DNA of 64,000 nt from Massilia oculi (GTDB lineage: Bacteria > Pseudomonadota > Gammaproteobacteria > Burkholderiales > Burkholderiaceae_D): positions 5,332,001 through 5,396,000 of the forward strand of contig NZ_CP029343.1 in assembly GCF_003143515.1 (NCBI RefSeq), in the 5' to 3' direction. The position numbers were made by a program, and so were the translations under genes. Below, one piece after another: positions 15,710-25,079 of this stretch. Under the pieces are notes generated by a model. The model did not search any database. It saw only the letters and a program-made list of their open reading frames with translations, and had not been told where the DNA came from. The stretch's first letter is position 1; each line of letters starts with the position of its first letter.

Positions 15710-17949
15710 ATGGTATCGACCGCCCTTCTCGGCGACGTCAACAGCGGCCTGGTCCAGGGCTTGAGCCAGGAGGACTGCGTGCGCGTGCATGCGGCGCTCG
15801 ACTACGCGGCCGCCGGCTACGGCGATCGGGTGGCCTCCTCGGGCCAGGGCGCCTTCGAGTTCTCGCTCGGCGCGGCCGGCACCCTGGCTTTCCTGAACAC
15901 CGACGCCGAGACCCGCATCGCGGGCCTGCTGTTCGAGCTGGCGCTGATGGATCCCTCCACCTTCGGGCGCATCGAGGAGCGCTTCGGCCCCGAGGTGGCG
16001 GCGCTGGTGCAGGGCGTGCACCAGCTGATCCGCCTGCGCGACCTGACCGTCGGCCAGGCGCCGGTGGGCAGCGGCAAGAACGCGGCCCAGCAGGCCGCGG
16101 CCCAGAACGAGACCCTGCGCAAGATGCTGCTGGCGATGGCCACCGACATGCGCGTGGTCCTGATGCGTCTGGCCTCGTGCGCCGCCACCTTGCGCTACTT
16201 CGCCGAACACAAGCGCTTCGACGAGGTCACGCGCGCCTATGGCCGCGAGGTGCTGGACTTCTATGCGCCGCTGGCCAACCGGCTCGGCATCTGGCAACTG
16301 AAATGGGAGCTGGAAGACCTGGCCTTCCGCTTCATCGAACCGGACACCTATAAGCGCATCGCCAGGATGCTCGAAGAGAAGCGCATGTCGCGCGAAAGCT
16401 TCGTGGCCTCGTCGATCGCGCGCCTGCAGAGCGAACTGGCGGCGGCCGGCATCAAGGCCGACGTCTCCGGACGGCCGAAGCACATCTACAGCATCTGGAG
16501 CAAGATGCGCGGCAAGGAGCTCGATTTTTCGGAGCTCTACGACGTGCGCGCCTTCCGCGTGATCGTGCTTGATATCAAGACCTGCTACACGGTGCTGGGC
16601 GTGATCCACAATATCTGGACCCCGGTGCCGAAGGAGTTCGACGACTACATCTCGCGGCCCAAGCCGAACGGCTACCGCTCGCTGCATACGGTGGTGACGG
16701 CCGACGACGGCCGCCCGCTCGAAGTGCAGATCCGCACCCAGGAGATGCACAACTTCGCCGAGTACGGCATCGCCGCCCACTGGCGCTACAAGGAAGAGGG
16801 CGGCTCCAACTTCAAGAGCCAGGCCTACGACGAAAAGATCGCCTGGCTGCGCCAGCTGCTGGCCTGGAAGACCGACGTCACCGACGCCGTCGCCGGCCAG
16901 GAAGACCTGCAGAAGGAGTGGGTCGAGAAGCTCAAGGCGACCAGCCTGGACGACCGCATCTTCGTGCTGACGCCGCAGGCGCGGGTGCTGGAGCTGCCGG
17001 TGGGCGCCACGCCGATCGACTTCGCCTACCACCTGCACAGCGAGGTCGGCCACCGCTGCCGCGGCGCCAAGATCGACGGCACGATGGTGCCGCTGAACAC
17101 CCAGCTCAAGAACGGCCAGACCTGCGAGATCATCACCGCCAAGGGCGGCAGCGGGGGCAGGGGCCGTCGCGCGACTGGCTCAGTCCCGGCTACGCGGTCA
17201 GCAGCCGCACCCGGTCCAAGATCCGCGCCTGGTTCCACGCGCTGGACCAGGCCGAGACCCTGGCCCAGGGCCGCGCCGCGGTCGAGAAATCCCTGCAGCG
17301 CGAAGGCAAGACCGCGGTCAACCTCGAGCTGCTGGCGCAGAAGCTGGGCTTTTCCAAGGTGGACGAACTGTTCATCGAGGTCGGCAAGGACAAGTTCAGC
17401 CTGCGCCATGTGGAAGCGGCGCTGCACGAGAACGCCGAGCCGGCCCCTAGCGAAGACGCGGCGGTGGTCAATAAAAGCCGGGCCTCGAGCGTGGAGCAGG
17501 GCGCCAAGTCGGGCGTGCTGGTGGTCGGCACCGAGGGGCTGATGACGGTGCTGGCCAAGTGCTGCAAGCCGGCGCCGCCAGACCCGATCGTCGGCTTCGT
17601 CACGCGCGGCAAGGGCGTCTCGATCCACCGCCTCAGTTGCAAGAACTTCGCCGAGATGCAGGCCAAGTCGCCCGAGCGCGTGATCCATGTCGAGTGGGGG
17701 ATGGCCGGGGTCGAAACCGTGTACCCGGTCGACCTGTTCATCCTGGCGCAAGACCGGCAAGGCCTGCTGCGCGACATCTCCGAGGTGTTCTCGCGCGAGA
17801 AGATCAATGTGATCGGGGTGAATACCCAGAGTGCCAAGGGCCAGGCGCGCATGGTGTTCACGGCGGAGATCGGATCGACGGCGCAGGCGCAGAAGGCGCT
17901 GGCGGCGATCATGGAGGTGTCGGGAGTGATGGAGGCGAGGAGGCAGTAG
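15710..17949 (+). CDS. relA: GTP pyrophosphokinase RelA (ppGpp synthetase I), frameshifted
   Basis: About 746 residues once a single missing base near 17157-17165 is restored. The N-terminal part resembles the hydrolase domain, but its HD metal-binding signature is lost, as in monofunctional RelA. The synthetase domain (about 240-350) has RPKHIYSIWSKM and KEFDDYI, the acidic EFDD loop typical of RelA rather than SpoT, then NGYRSLHTVV. TGS (about 405-465) and a C-terminal ACT domain follow. The shift falls between EIITAKGG and GPSRDWLSPGYA in the TGS domain. It makes (p)ppGpp on the ribosome during amino acid starvation. A real break here would truncate the regulatory half. Confidence 0.92.
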
Positions 17950-18020
17950 GGTGCTCGTTCGAACGTAATCATTTGTCACGAACGCGCATATAGCCGCCCG
18001 GACCAAGTATCATTCTGCCC

Positions 18021-18827
18021 ATGCCGCGAACGATCCCGCCCATCGCCCAACCGACCCTCTGGCCCGCCTACCTGGCGCGCTACCTGCGCAGCTGGTGGTA
18101 CATGATCCACCTGGGCGCGATCGCCGTCGTCACGGCGCTCTCGCCCTCGACCTGGCGCCGCGCGAGCTTCCATGCCACCGCACGCCACATCCACGCCAGC
18201 ACCTGGCTGGTGCTGCCCTGGTTCACGCTGGCGTCCTGCCTGGTCAGCCTGGTCATCATCCGCATCGTGCTGGTCACGGCCAAGAGCTACGGCCTGTCCG
18301 GCCTCGCGCTCGAGATGGTGGTGCGGGTGCTGGTGCTGGAGCTGGTTCCTCTTTCCGCGGCGCTGTTCGTGGCGCTGCGCGCCAGCATGGCCTTCGACGC
18401 CTCGGCCCTGGGCCTGGCGCGCTCGGGGCTGTCGATCCGCGCCGCCAGCGATGAGGCGCTGCGCCGGGTGCGGCGCGACCTGGTGCCGCAGCTGATCGCC
18501 AACGCAGTGGCGGTGCTCTCGCTGGCGATGGTCACCTCGATCATCGTGCTGCTGCTGGCCTACCTGAACGTGTATGGCCTGTCGCCCTGGGGCATTCCGG
18601 ACTACACCCGCACCGTGGGCCGCGTGTTCGCGCCGGTGGTGACGGCCGGCTTCGTGCTCAAGACGGTGCTGTTCGGCCTGGCCGTGGCCCTGATCCCGAC
18701 CGCCGCCGTGCTCGAGCTGCAGCGCTATCCGCGCGCGCTGGCGACCAGCGTGCAGCCCGGCGCGCTGCGCCTGCTGTTCGTGCTGATCGTGATCGAGGGC
18801 GGCTCGCTGGCCCTGAAATACATCTGA
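18021..18827 (+). CDS. MlaE-like ABC transporter permease
   Basis: 268 residues with about five or six membrane helices and the MlaE/YrbE family layout. It has ALEMVVRVLVLELVPLSAALFVALRASMAFDAS, corresponding to the E-L.P.L.A....R.G loop that contacts the ATPase, and a C-terminal ALIPTAAVLELQRYPRALATSV. MlaE permeases with MCE proteins move phospholipids between the inner and outer membrane. The following MCE gene starts 20 bases after its stop. No MlaF-type ATPase is encoded beside it, so an ATPase would have to come from elsewhere, or the permease works without one. Confidence 0.85.
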   Translation: MPRTIPPIAQPTLWPAYLARYLRSWWYMIHLGAIAVVTALSPSTWRRASFHATARHIHASTWLVLPWFTLASCLVSLVIIRIVLVTAKSYGLSGLALEMVVRVLVLELVPLSAALFVALRASMAFDASALGLARSGLSIRAASDEALRRVRRDLVPQLIANAVAVLSLAMVTSIIVLLLAYLNVYGLSPWGIPDYTRTVGRVFAPVVTAGFVLKTVLFGLAVALIPTAAVLELQRYPRALATSVQPGALRLLFVLIVIEGGSLALKYI

Positions 18828-18846
18828 ATCCTGGAAGAAGAACTTC

Positions 18847-19794
18847 ATGCCGGACCTGACTCCCGATCCATCCATTCCCGACGAACCGAAGAACGTCGAA
18901 GCCAAGGCGGTGATCCTGCTGGTGCTGCTGGGCCTCCTGATCGCGGCCTTCGTGCTGTACGTGATGTACGCGCGCGGCGTGTTCGAGCCGACCCAGCGCC
19001 TGACGCTGGTGGCCGAGGATTCGACCGGCGTCATCCCCGGCATGGACATGACCTTCGCCGGCTTCCCGATCGGGCGCGTGCGCCAGGTGGACCTGGGCGA
19101 CGACGGCAAGGTGCAGATCACGGTCGACGTCCAGAGCAAGGACGCCAAGTGGCTGCGCGCCTCGAGCGTGTTCACGCTGGAGTCGAGCATCGTCGGCGAG
19201 ACCCGGCTGCGCGCCTACACCGGGGTGCTGACCGACGCGCCGCTGCCGCCCAATTCCACCCGCACCGTGCTGCGCGGCGACGCCACCGCCGAGATCCCGC
19301 GCATCGTCGCCACCGCCAGGGCGCTGCTGGAAAACCTGGAAACCATGACGGCGTCGGGTTCGGACGTCAACGCCAGCCTGGCCAACCTGTCGGCGGTGAC
19401 GGGCCGCATGTCGGGCCGCTACGGCGTGCTCGGTGGGGCGCTGGGCGGCGACGAAGAGGCGAAGAAGCTGATGGAGGCGCTGGACCGGGTCAACGCCATC
19501 CTGGCCAAGGCCGACCAGCGCGTGTTCGGCAAGGCCGGCGTGATGGACGACACGCAAACCGCGATCCGCCAGCTGGACGTGGTGCTGCAGGACGCCAGCA
19601 CCACGCTGAAGAAGGTCGACGCGGTGCTGGTCGAGGCCCAGGCGGTGGGCGCCAACACGCGCGAAGCCACCGAAGACCTGGGCGCCCTGCGCGGCGAGGT
19701 CGACGCCAGCCTGCGCAAGGTGAATCGCCTGGTCGAGGAAATCAACCGCAAGTGGCCATTTGCCCGCAGCAGCCAGGAGATCAAGCTTCCATGA
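18847..19794 (+). CDS. MCE (MlaD-like) family periplasmic protein
   Basis: 315 residues. One N-terminal membrane helix (about 19-44, AVILLVLLGLLIAAFVLYVM) is followed by an MCE domain (about 50-145: FEPTQRLTLVAEDSTGVIPGMDMTFAGFPIGRVRQVDLGDDGKV, broken here for quoting) and a long helical C-terminal tail with coiled-coil character. MCE proteins form hexameric rings that guide lipids through the periplasm. The VIPGM..TFAGFPIGRV segment is the family's strongest signature. It overlaps the downstream lipoprotein start (ATGA) and forms a three-gene unit with the MlaE-like permease. Confidence 0.85.
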   Translation: MPDLTPDPSIPDEPKNVEAKAVILLVLLGLLIAAFVLYVMYARGVFEPTQRLTLVAEDSTGVIPGMDMTFAGFPIGRVRQVDLGDDGKVQITVDVQSKDAKWLRASSVFTLESSIVGETRLRAYTGVLTDAPLPPNSTRTVLRGDATAEIPRIVATARALLENLETMTASGSDVNASLANLSAVTGRMSGRYGVLGGALGGDEEAKKLMEALDRVNAILAKADQRVFGKAGVMDDTQTAIRQLDVVLQDASTTLKKVDAVLVEAQAVGANTREATEDLGALRGEVDASLRKVNRLVEEINRKWPFARSSQEIKLP

Positions 19795-20420
19795 AGATCG
19801 CATTCGCATGCATCGCGGCCGTGCTGGCCGGCTGCGCCAGCAAACCGCTGCCGCCCGACTGGCAGGCCAATGCCAAGGGCGCGCTCGACGCCTCGGTCGA
19901 CGATTACCTGAAGGGCCACACGGCGGCGTCCGAGGCCGAGTTCCGCGAAGCGCGGCGCGAGACGGCGGCCACCGGGCGGCTTGACCGCGTGGCCCAGGTG
20001 GAGCTGGTGCGCTGCGCGGCTCAGGCGGCCAGCCTGGTGTTCGAGGATTGCCCGGGTTATGCGGCGCTGGCGGCGGATGCGACGCCGGCGCAGCGCGCCT
20101 ACGCCGCCTACCTGGGGGGGCAGTGGGATGGCCTGGATGTGGCGCTGCTGCCGGAGCAGCATCGCGCCGTGGTCACGGGCGGCGCGCTCGACAAGGTCGA
20201 GGATCCGCTCTCGCGCCTGGTCGCGGCCGGAGCGCTGTTCAAGGCCGGGCGCATGACGCCGCCGGGCATCGAATTGGCGGCCGATACGGCGTCGAACCAG
20301 GGCTGGCGCCGACCCTTGCTGGCCTGGCTGGGCGTGCAGGAGCAACGCGCCAGGTCTGCCGGGGATCTAGCGGCGGCGGAGCAGATCCGGCGCCGGATGG
20401 CGCTGGCAGCGGGGCAGTAG
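19791..20420 (+). CDS. lipoprotein linked to the MCE system, function unknown
   Basis: 209 residues. The N-terminus MKIAFACIAAVLAG-C is a lipoprotein signal with lipobox Leu-Ala-Gly-Cys. The rest is Ala-rich, mostly helical, with repeated helix pairs (SEAEFREARRETAATGR, VELVRCAAQAASLV) resembling TPR-like arrays, but no named domain is recognised. Its start overlaps the MCE stop by four bases, so it is translationally coupled and probably an outer- or inner-membrane-anchored partner of the permease-MCE pair. It does not look like the usual ABC-type auxiliary lipoprotein (PqiC-like). Confidence 0.75.
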   Translation: MKIAFACIAAVLAGCASKPLPPDWQANAKGALDASVDDYLKGHTAASEAEFREARRETAATGRLDRVAQVELVRCAAQAASLVFEDCPGYAALAADATPAQRAYAAYLGGQWDGLDVALLPEQHRAVVTGGALDKVEDPLSRLVAAGALFKAGRMTPPGIELAADTASNQGWRRPLLAWLGVQEQRARSAGDLAAAEQIRRRMALAAGQ

Positions 20421-20512
20421 CAGCGCGTCGGCGTGGCCGCCTCGTTCGATGACCGGCGCAAGGGTTGGCGCGCATCCACCCGCGCCACGCATGCGGACGT
20501 GGCCCCCGCGCC

Positions 20513-21382
20513 TCAGGCGCGCGGCGGGAGGGTGTCGACCAGCAGCAGGCGATGCACCAGTTTTTCCGAGAGCCGGCGCAGGCGGATCGCCTTGCCGGGC
20601 GGCGCCACGCTGTCCAGGCGGCGGCCGAAGTGGCTCACGCCGGGCAACTCGACCCCGAACAATTGCTGGCGTTGCGGATCGCCATCGAAACGGGTCAGGT
20701 CAAATGGCGCAGCGCTGCGGAAGGCCTTCATCCAGAAATGCCCGTAGGTGTAGATGAGCGACTTGCGGACGCGATCGGTGCCGTTGGCCTCGGCCATGTG
20801 CAGCACATGGGTGTTGAACAGCACGACGTCGCCGGCACGCGGCACGATGCGCACCGTTGCGCCGGAGGCGGCCAGCGTCGGCCGGTGCGGATTCACGTGC
20901 AATGGCGGCAGGTGCTGGCTGCCCGGGATGAACGACAGGCAGCCCTGGTTCGGCGCCAGGTCTTCCAAGTAAAAATGGGCCTTGGCCAGGAAACCCGGCG
21001 CATAAGCGGGGTCGACGCCCGAAACGCGTGCGATGTCGGAATGGTAAGGGCTGGTGAAGGTCGGGCCCGGAAAGAACAGGCGTGCGCTGGTTTCCTGCAA
21101 CGCGATATCTTCGCCCACCGTCGCGCGCAGCAGCGGGAACAGTTGGGGCAGGTCGACAAGGTCGACAAAGACCGGGTCGGCGTCGAGGATGGCGGGCAGG
21201 TCGTGGAAGCGCTTGCCGCTGGCGCGCGCCTGGTCCGTCGCCGCCGAGTGGCGGTCGACGGCGGCGTCGAAGGCGCCGCGCGCGGCTTCCAGCACGGCCC
21301 GCGGCAGCAGCTGTTTCAGGTGGACGAATCCTTGTGTGTTGTACTGGAGCGTGAGGTCAAGCAGCTGGTCGGTGGAGATCAT
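20513..21382 (-). CDS. phytanoyl-CoA dioxygenase (PhyH) family protein
   Basis: 289 residues from ATG 21382. The Fe(II)/2-oxoglutarate oxygenase motif H-x-D is His114-Ser-Asp116 (SPYHSDIARV), with a distal His in NTHVLHMAEANG (192 or 195) and a downstream Arg (DRVRKS) to hold 2-oxoglutarate. SFIPGSQHLPP is another PhyH-family feature. Bacterial members hydroxylate diverse small molecules, including sugar or natural-product substrates. It overlaps the upstream glycosyltransferase by 26 bases, so the two are co-translated, which suggests a glycan or glycoside substrate rather than phytanoyl-CoA. Confidence 0.85.
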   Translation of the reverse strand: MISTDQLLDLTLQYNTQGFVHLKQLLPRAVLEAARGAFDAAVDRHSAATDQARASGKRFHDLPAILDADPVFVDLVDLPQLFPLLRATVGEDIALQETSARLFFPGPTFTSPYHSDIARVSGVDPAYAPGFLAKAHFYLEDLAPNQGCLSFIPGSQHLPPLHVNPHRPTLAASGATVRIVPRAGDVVLFNTHVLHMAEANGTDRVRKSLIYTYGHFWMKAFRSAAPFDLTRFDGDPQRQQLFGVELPGVSHFGRRLDSVAPPGKAIRLRRLSEKLVHRLLLVDTLPPRA

Positions 21383-22562
21383 GGTCGATGGAAAGCCCTG
21401 CGGCGTTGGCGAAGATGTTGAATTGGGCGTGCGTGGTCGCATGCCAGGAATGCAGGCGGGCGTGCGCACAGGTTGCTTCGCGCGTGGGCGTGTCGTCGCG
21501 CAGGCGCCGTACTGCGTCAGCCACCCCGGCCGCCGAGTTGGCGCGAAGCAGCAGCCCGGCCGCGTGGCAGCGCACCACCTCGGCGGTGCCGCCCACGTCG
21601 CTGGCGAGGGCCGGCGCACCACAGGCCATCGCCTCGAGCAGGACGTTGGCCCAGCCTTCCCGGTTCGAGGCCAGCACCAGCGCGTCGGCAGCGCTGTAGC
21701 ACGTGCGCAGCTGGCTCTGTGTGAGCAGGCCGCGAAAGCGGACACGATCTTGTACGCCCAGCGCGTGGCACAGGGCCACCAGCCGGGCGCGCTCCGGACC
21801 GGCGCCAACAATCATCAGGCGCACGCCAGGCAGCTGCGGCAGCGCGGCGATCACCTTGTCATGACCCTTGCGTTCGATCAGGTGGCCGACCGAGAGCAGC
21901 GTGAAGCCGTCGACGCCCAGCGCCGCCCTTGCCTGCGCATGGGGTTCCGGATAAAACAGCGCGAGATCGACGCCGTTGCGTAGCGCGTGGATGCGTTCTC
22001 CGGGCAGGCCAAGGCGGATCATGTCCTGGCGCAGCGCCTCGCACACGCTGATCATCGCGTAGGCCGAGTGCGCGGCCTGGCGGATCAGGCGGCGTGGCCA
22101 GGCATGGTCGGGCAGCTGGGTGATGTCGCTGCCCAGAGCGCTGATGACGACTGGTATGCCGTAATGGCGGCCCAGCATGGCCGCAGCCACTCCGTCGGGG
22201 TAGAAGTAGTGGGCGTCGATGACGTCGAAACCGACGCCCTGCGCGCGTAGGCGGTCGATCGCAGCGCGTGCGGCGTGAAACAGCGTCCACGGGGTGACGT
22301 ACATGCCGACCCCGGGAACGGTCGCATAGCGTGGATGCAGCACGCGCACGCCGTCCCGGACTTCCTCGCGCGGCACCCGAGCATGGCGGGCGTAACGCCC
22401 GAACACCCTGGCGCCCGACGGGAACCAGGGCACCGGAGCGACCACCACCGAGCGCATCGGATGGTGGCGCAGTTGCTGGCGCAGGCTGGTCTCGGTGAAG
22501 ATGCCATGGTGCGGTTCCACGGCATTCGGAAACAGGGTCGAAAACGTGAGGATATTCAGCAT
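21357..22562 (-). CDS. glycosyltransferase family 4 protein
   Basis: 401 residues, GT-B fold. The N-terminal half has ILTFSTLFPNAVEPHHGIFTE, typical of WcaL/GT4 enzymes. The C-terminal half has SVGHLIERKGHDKVI and an intact E-x7-E motif in NREGWANVLLEAMACGAP. It acts in the cytoplasm on a nucleotide-sugar donor; sugar and acceptor unknown. It sits away from the main polysaccharide operon but is fused by overlap to the PhyH dioxygenase gene. The 159-bp gap upstream is relatively AT-rich and probably holds its promoter. Confidence 0.87.
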   Translation of the reverse strand: MLNILTFSTLFPNAVEPHHGIFTETSLRQQLRHHPMRSVVVAPVPWFPSGARVFGRYARHARVPREEVRDGVRVLHPRYATVPGVGMYVTPWTLFHAARAAIDRLRAQGVGFDVIDAHYFYPDGVAAAMLGRHYGIPVVISALGSDITQLPDHAWPRRLIRQAAHSAYAMISVCEALRQDMIRLGLPGERIHALRNGVDLALFYPEPHAQARAALGVDGFTLLSVGHLIERKGHDKVIAALPQLPGVRLMIVGAGPERARLVALCHALGVQDRVRFRGLLTQSQLRTCYSAADALVLASNREGWANVLLEAMACGAPALASDVGGTAEVVRCHAAGLLLRANSAAGVADAVRRLRDDTPTREATCAHARLHSWHATTHAQFNIFANAAGLSIDHDLHRPAA

Positions 22563-22721
22563 CGTGGTCGCTGGCAGCGTTGATCGGTCGCGCCGCTATC
22601 AATCGATGATGATTCGGACGATGGGTATCGCTATGCAATTCCCATGCCTATTCGCAATTACTTGATTTTGTTCAGTATCTGCGACGTCAGTTAATTTGCT
22701 GTAAATTTTATCGACAGTCGG

Positions 22722-23660
22722 TTACGCCCGAGGTCGTAGGGCCCATGGCAGCGTATTGTGAATGGTCGTGGCCGCGATCGCCGCCTGGCCCGTGGCTACC
22801 GCGATATGGTTCAGGCCGCGCGTCACGTCGCCGATCGCGAACAGCCCCGGAACCGAGGTCCGGCAATGGTCGTCGACCAGCAGCTTGTCGCATTCGACGG
22901 TCTCGGCGCCGAGCGCCTTCGCCAGGCTTGACCTCGCGCTTTCGCCCAGCATCGGATAAAACACGTCGCACTCGTAATCCTCGCCATCGCGCGTGTGTAG
23001 CACCGGCCGCAGGTCGTCGGTGAGGGTCACGCCGGCCAGCGGCGAGGCGATGTGGCGTACGTTCGCCGCCTCCAGCTGACGCTTTTCGTCTGCGTTGACG
23101 GCCGATTCGTCGGCCCGCTCGAACAGCAGCACATCCGCGCTGAAACTGCGCATGAACAGCGCGTGTCCAACGGGATTGACCTCGGACGTCGCCACCGCGA
23201 TGCGCTTGTCGATCACGTCGAAACCGTCGCATACGGGGCACAAGCGCACCGCGCCGGCGGCCACGGCTTCTTCCCAGCGCTCGACCGGCATGCCGGCGTC
23301 GGCCACGCCGGTCGCCAGCAGCACCGTGTGCGCGCGCAAGGTCGTCAGATCTCCCTCGGGACTGCAGCAGTCGGCCACGAACAAGCCCTCCTCGATGCGC
23401 AGATCGACCACTTCGCCGGGGATCACATGGCCGCCATAATTGCCGAGCTGGCAGCGCAGCTGGTCCAGCAGCAGCCTGCCATTGATCCCATCGGGAAAGC
23501 CCGGATAGTTGTGCGATACGGGAATCCAGCCCAGCCGGCTGTTGCCCTTGTCGACCAGGGCGACGTTGCGGGTGAAGCGGTGCAGGTAGATGGCGGCGGT
23601 CAGCCCGCCGGGGCCGCCGCCGACGATGAGCGTGTCGAACACATTGGTTTTCAGTTCCAT
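22722..23660 (-). CDS. thioredoxin-reductase-like FAD oxidoreductase without a canonical NADPH motif
   Basis: 312 residues. The FAD motif GGGPGG is at 14-19 and a redox-active C-x-x-C at Cys141-Pro-Val-Cys144-Asp-Gly, aligning with the CATC of thioredoxin reductase. ATGVAD at 116-121 is the second FAD-binding motif. However, the segment after CxxC reads IAVATSEVNPVGHALFMRSF, with no G-x-G-x-x-A and no HRR-x3-R in the following FERADES stretch. Binding of NADPH is therefore doubtful. Related flavoproteins without these motifs use ferredoxin or oxygen (dithiol oxidases). A gene for a cation efflux protein lies directly upstream on the same strand. Confidence 0.8.
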   Translation of the reverse strand: MELKTNVFDTLIVGGGPGGLTAAIYLHRFTRNVALVDKGNSRLGWIPVSHNYPGFPDGINGRLLLDQLRCQLGNYGGHVIPGEVVDLRIEEGLFVADCCSPEGDLTTLRAHTVLLATGVADAGMPVERWEEAVAAGAVRLCPVCDGFDVIDKRIAVATSEVNPVGHALFMRSFSADVLLFERADESAVNADEKRQLEAANVRHIASPLAGVTLTDDLRPVLHTRDGEDYECDVFYPMLGESARSSLAKALGAETVECDKLLVDDHCRTSVPGLFAIGDVTRGLNHIAVATGQAAIAATTIHNTLPWALRPRA

Positions 23661-23741
23661 CCGGCGATTATCGCGGGATGCGCGGGGGCCGGCTATCGGC
23701 GCGCGCCTGCACGCCGGGTCGGCGTTTGCTTACAGGTGCCC

Positions 23742-24665
23742 TCAGAGCGATTTGCCGCCCGCCGCCTCGGGCTGCAGGGTCACGTGATCGATGCCGTGGC
23801 GTTCGCGCAGCATGGCGCGCACGGCCTCGAGCACCGGCGGCCATTCTTCCAGGCTGCGGATCTCGATGTGGCCGATCAGGGCGGGATGGCCCGGCGACAT
23901 GTCCCACACGTGCAAATCGTGCACGGCCAGCACGCCGTCGACCGCGGCCATGTCGGCGCCGACCTGCACGTAGTCGATCGCATGCGGCACGCCTTCCATC
24001 AGGAAGTGATACGACTCGCGCAGGATGCCGCTGGTCGAGCGCAGGATCAGCAGGGCGACGAAGATCGACAGGATCGGGTCGGCCTGCACCCAGCCGGTGA
24101 CATAGATGATGGCCCCGGAGGCGATCGCCGCCAGCGAACCCAGCAGGTCGCCCATCACGTTGACGAGAGCGGCGCGGGTATTGATGCTGTCGTTGTTGCG
24201 GGACAGGATCCAGGCCACCAGCAGGTTGATCGAGGCGCCCAGGGCCGCGACCACCAGCACGATGCCGCCTTGCACGTGCTCGGGATGGATCAGGCGCTGT
24301 ACCGCCTCGTAGCCGATCCAGGCCACCAGGCCCAGCATCGCCAGGCAGTTGACGAAGGCGGCCAGCGCCTCGGCGCGCACGAGACCGAAGGAGTGGCGGG
24401 CCGACGGCGGACGCTTGGCGATGAGCTGGGCCAGCAGGGCCAGGCCGAGGGCGGCGGCGTCGGTCACCATGTGGCCGGCGTCCGAGATCAGGGCCAGCGA
24501 GTTGGAGAGGAAGCCGGTGATCACTTCGACCACGGCGAACAGCAGGGTCAGGCCGAGCGCCGCCGCCAGCGCCTTCTGGCTGCGCGCCTCGATCGAATGC
24601 GAGTGACTGGCGTCGCCGTCCAGGTGGGCGTGAAGGTGGGAAGGGTCGAGCTGTTTCAAGTTCAT
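23742..24665 (-). CDS. cation diffusion facilitator (CzcD-like) metal efflux transporter
   Basis: 307 residues from ATG 24665. The N-terminal His-rich stretch (DPSHLHAHLDGDASHSHSIE) and six predicted helices fit zinc/cadmium/cobalt CDF exporters. Helix II carries the metal site ALISDAGHMVTDA, and helix V NVMGDLLGS, giving the paired H/D sites. A C-terminal cytoplasmic domain holds VHDLHVWDMSPGHPALIGHIEI, typical of CzcD. It exports divalent metal by proton antiport across the inner membrane. A start at 24773 is rejected because its extension has no membrane or CDF character. Confidence 0.9.
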   Translation of the reverse strand: MNLKQLDPSHLHAHLDGDASHSHSIEARSQKALAAALGLTLLFAVVEVITGFLSNSLALISDAGHMVTDAAALGLALLAQLIAKRPPSARHSFGLVRAEALAAFVNCLAMLGLVAWIGYEAVQRLIHPEHVQGGIVLVVAALGASINLLVAWILSRNNDSINTRAALVNVMGDLLGSLAAIASGAIIYVTGWVQADPILSIFVALLILRSTSGILRESYHFLMEGVPHAIDYVQVGADMAAVDGVLAVHDLHVWDMSPGHPALIGHIEIRSLEEWPPVLEAVRAMLRERHGIDHVTLQPEAAGGKSL

Positions 24666-24758
24666 CGCAAAAGTAAATATTGGCCTGGTGTCGAAGTGTA
24701 ATGCATCCCGCGTCACGGGGCCCCAGCGGCCTCTGCGGCAACTATTTCCGTGCGAGGG

Positions 24759-24787
24759 TTGCGGTTCCGCCATGCGGTCCTTATAAT
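24759..24787 (+). promoter_or_regulatory. sigma-70 promoter of tRNA-Val
   Basis: TTGCGG at 24759-24764 and a perfect TATAAT at 24782-24787, separated by 17 bases. The tRNA begins at 24797, ten bases after the -10 element, which fits a short or absent 5' leader. Confidence 0.8.
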
Positions 24788-24796
24788 GGCGGCATC

Positions 24797-24873
24797 GGGC
24801 GGTTAGTTCAGCTGGTTAGAATACTTGGTCGACATCCAAGGGGTCGCAGATTCGAATTCTGCACCGCCCACCA
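24797..24873 (+). tRNA. tRNA-Val (anticodon GAC)
   Basis: 77 bases including an encoded CCA. The acceptor arms GGGCGGT (24797-24803) and ACCGCCC (24863-24869) pair perfectly. The anticodon arm CTTGG-TCGACAT-CCAAG places GAC as the anticodon, decoding GUC/GUU as valine. The T-arm contains TTCGAAT. It stands alone upstream of thrS. Confidence 0.95.
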
Positions 24874-24983
24874 GAACATATGTAAGAGCGAGAAAGGCAC
24901 TCACGGTTATGACACCGCGAACTACAACCTGGTTGTGGGGGAATCGCTAGACGCGAAGGGGTGTGCTTTTGCTCAACACAACG

Positions 24984-25013
24984 AAAAAACGCGGCTAGTG
25001 CCGCGTTTTTTTT
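24984..25013 (+). terminator. intrinsic terminator between tRNA-Val and thrS
   Basis: AAAAAACGCGGC (24984-24995) pairs perfectly with GCCGCGTTTTTT (25000-25011) over a four-base loop TAGT, followed by more T. This is a strong rho-independent terminator, 110 bases after the tRNA. The interval 24874-24983 shows no gene. Confidence 0.9.
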
Positions 25014-25079
25014 CGTCTTTCAATTTTCTATTGTCTTTTTGTTTATTTTCACCGGCGCGAGCGCCAATTGGAGAACAGC

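Noticed and set aside
17150..17170. Programmed frameshift in relA
   Set aside because: No slippery heptamer with a downstream structure was seen, and the same missing-base pattern occurs in dctA, prfC and gcvH.
24874..24983. Possible further RNA gene between tRNA-Val and the terminator
   Set aside because: No second cloverleaf, tmRNA or other known fold could be built from the sequence.
25068..25079. TTG start for thrS at 25068
   Set aside because: The bases there contain the GGAGAAC ribosome binding site for ATG 25080, which also fits the conserved MLNVRLPDG start.
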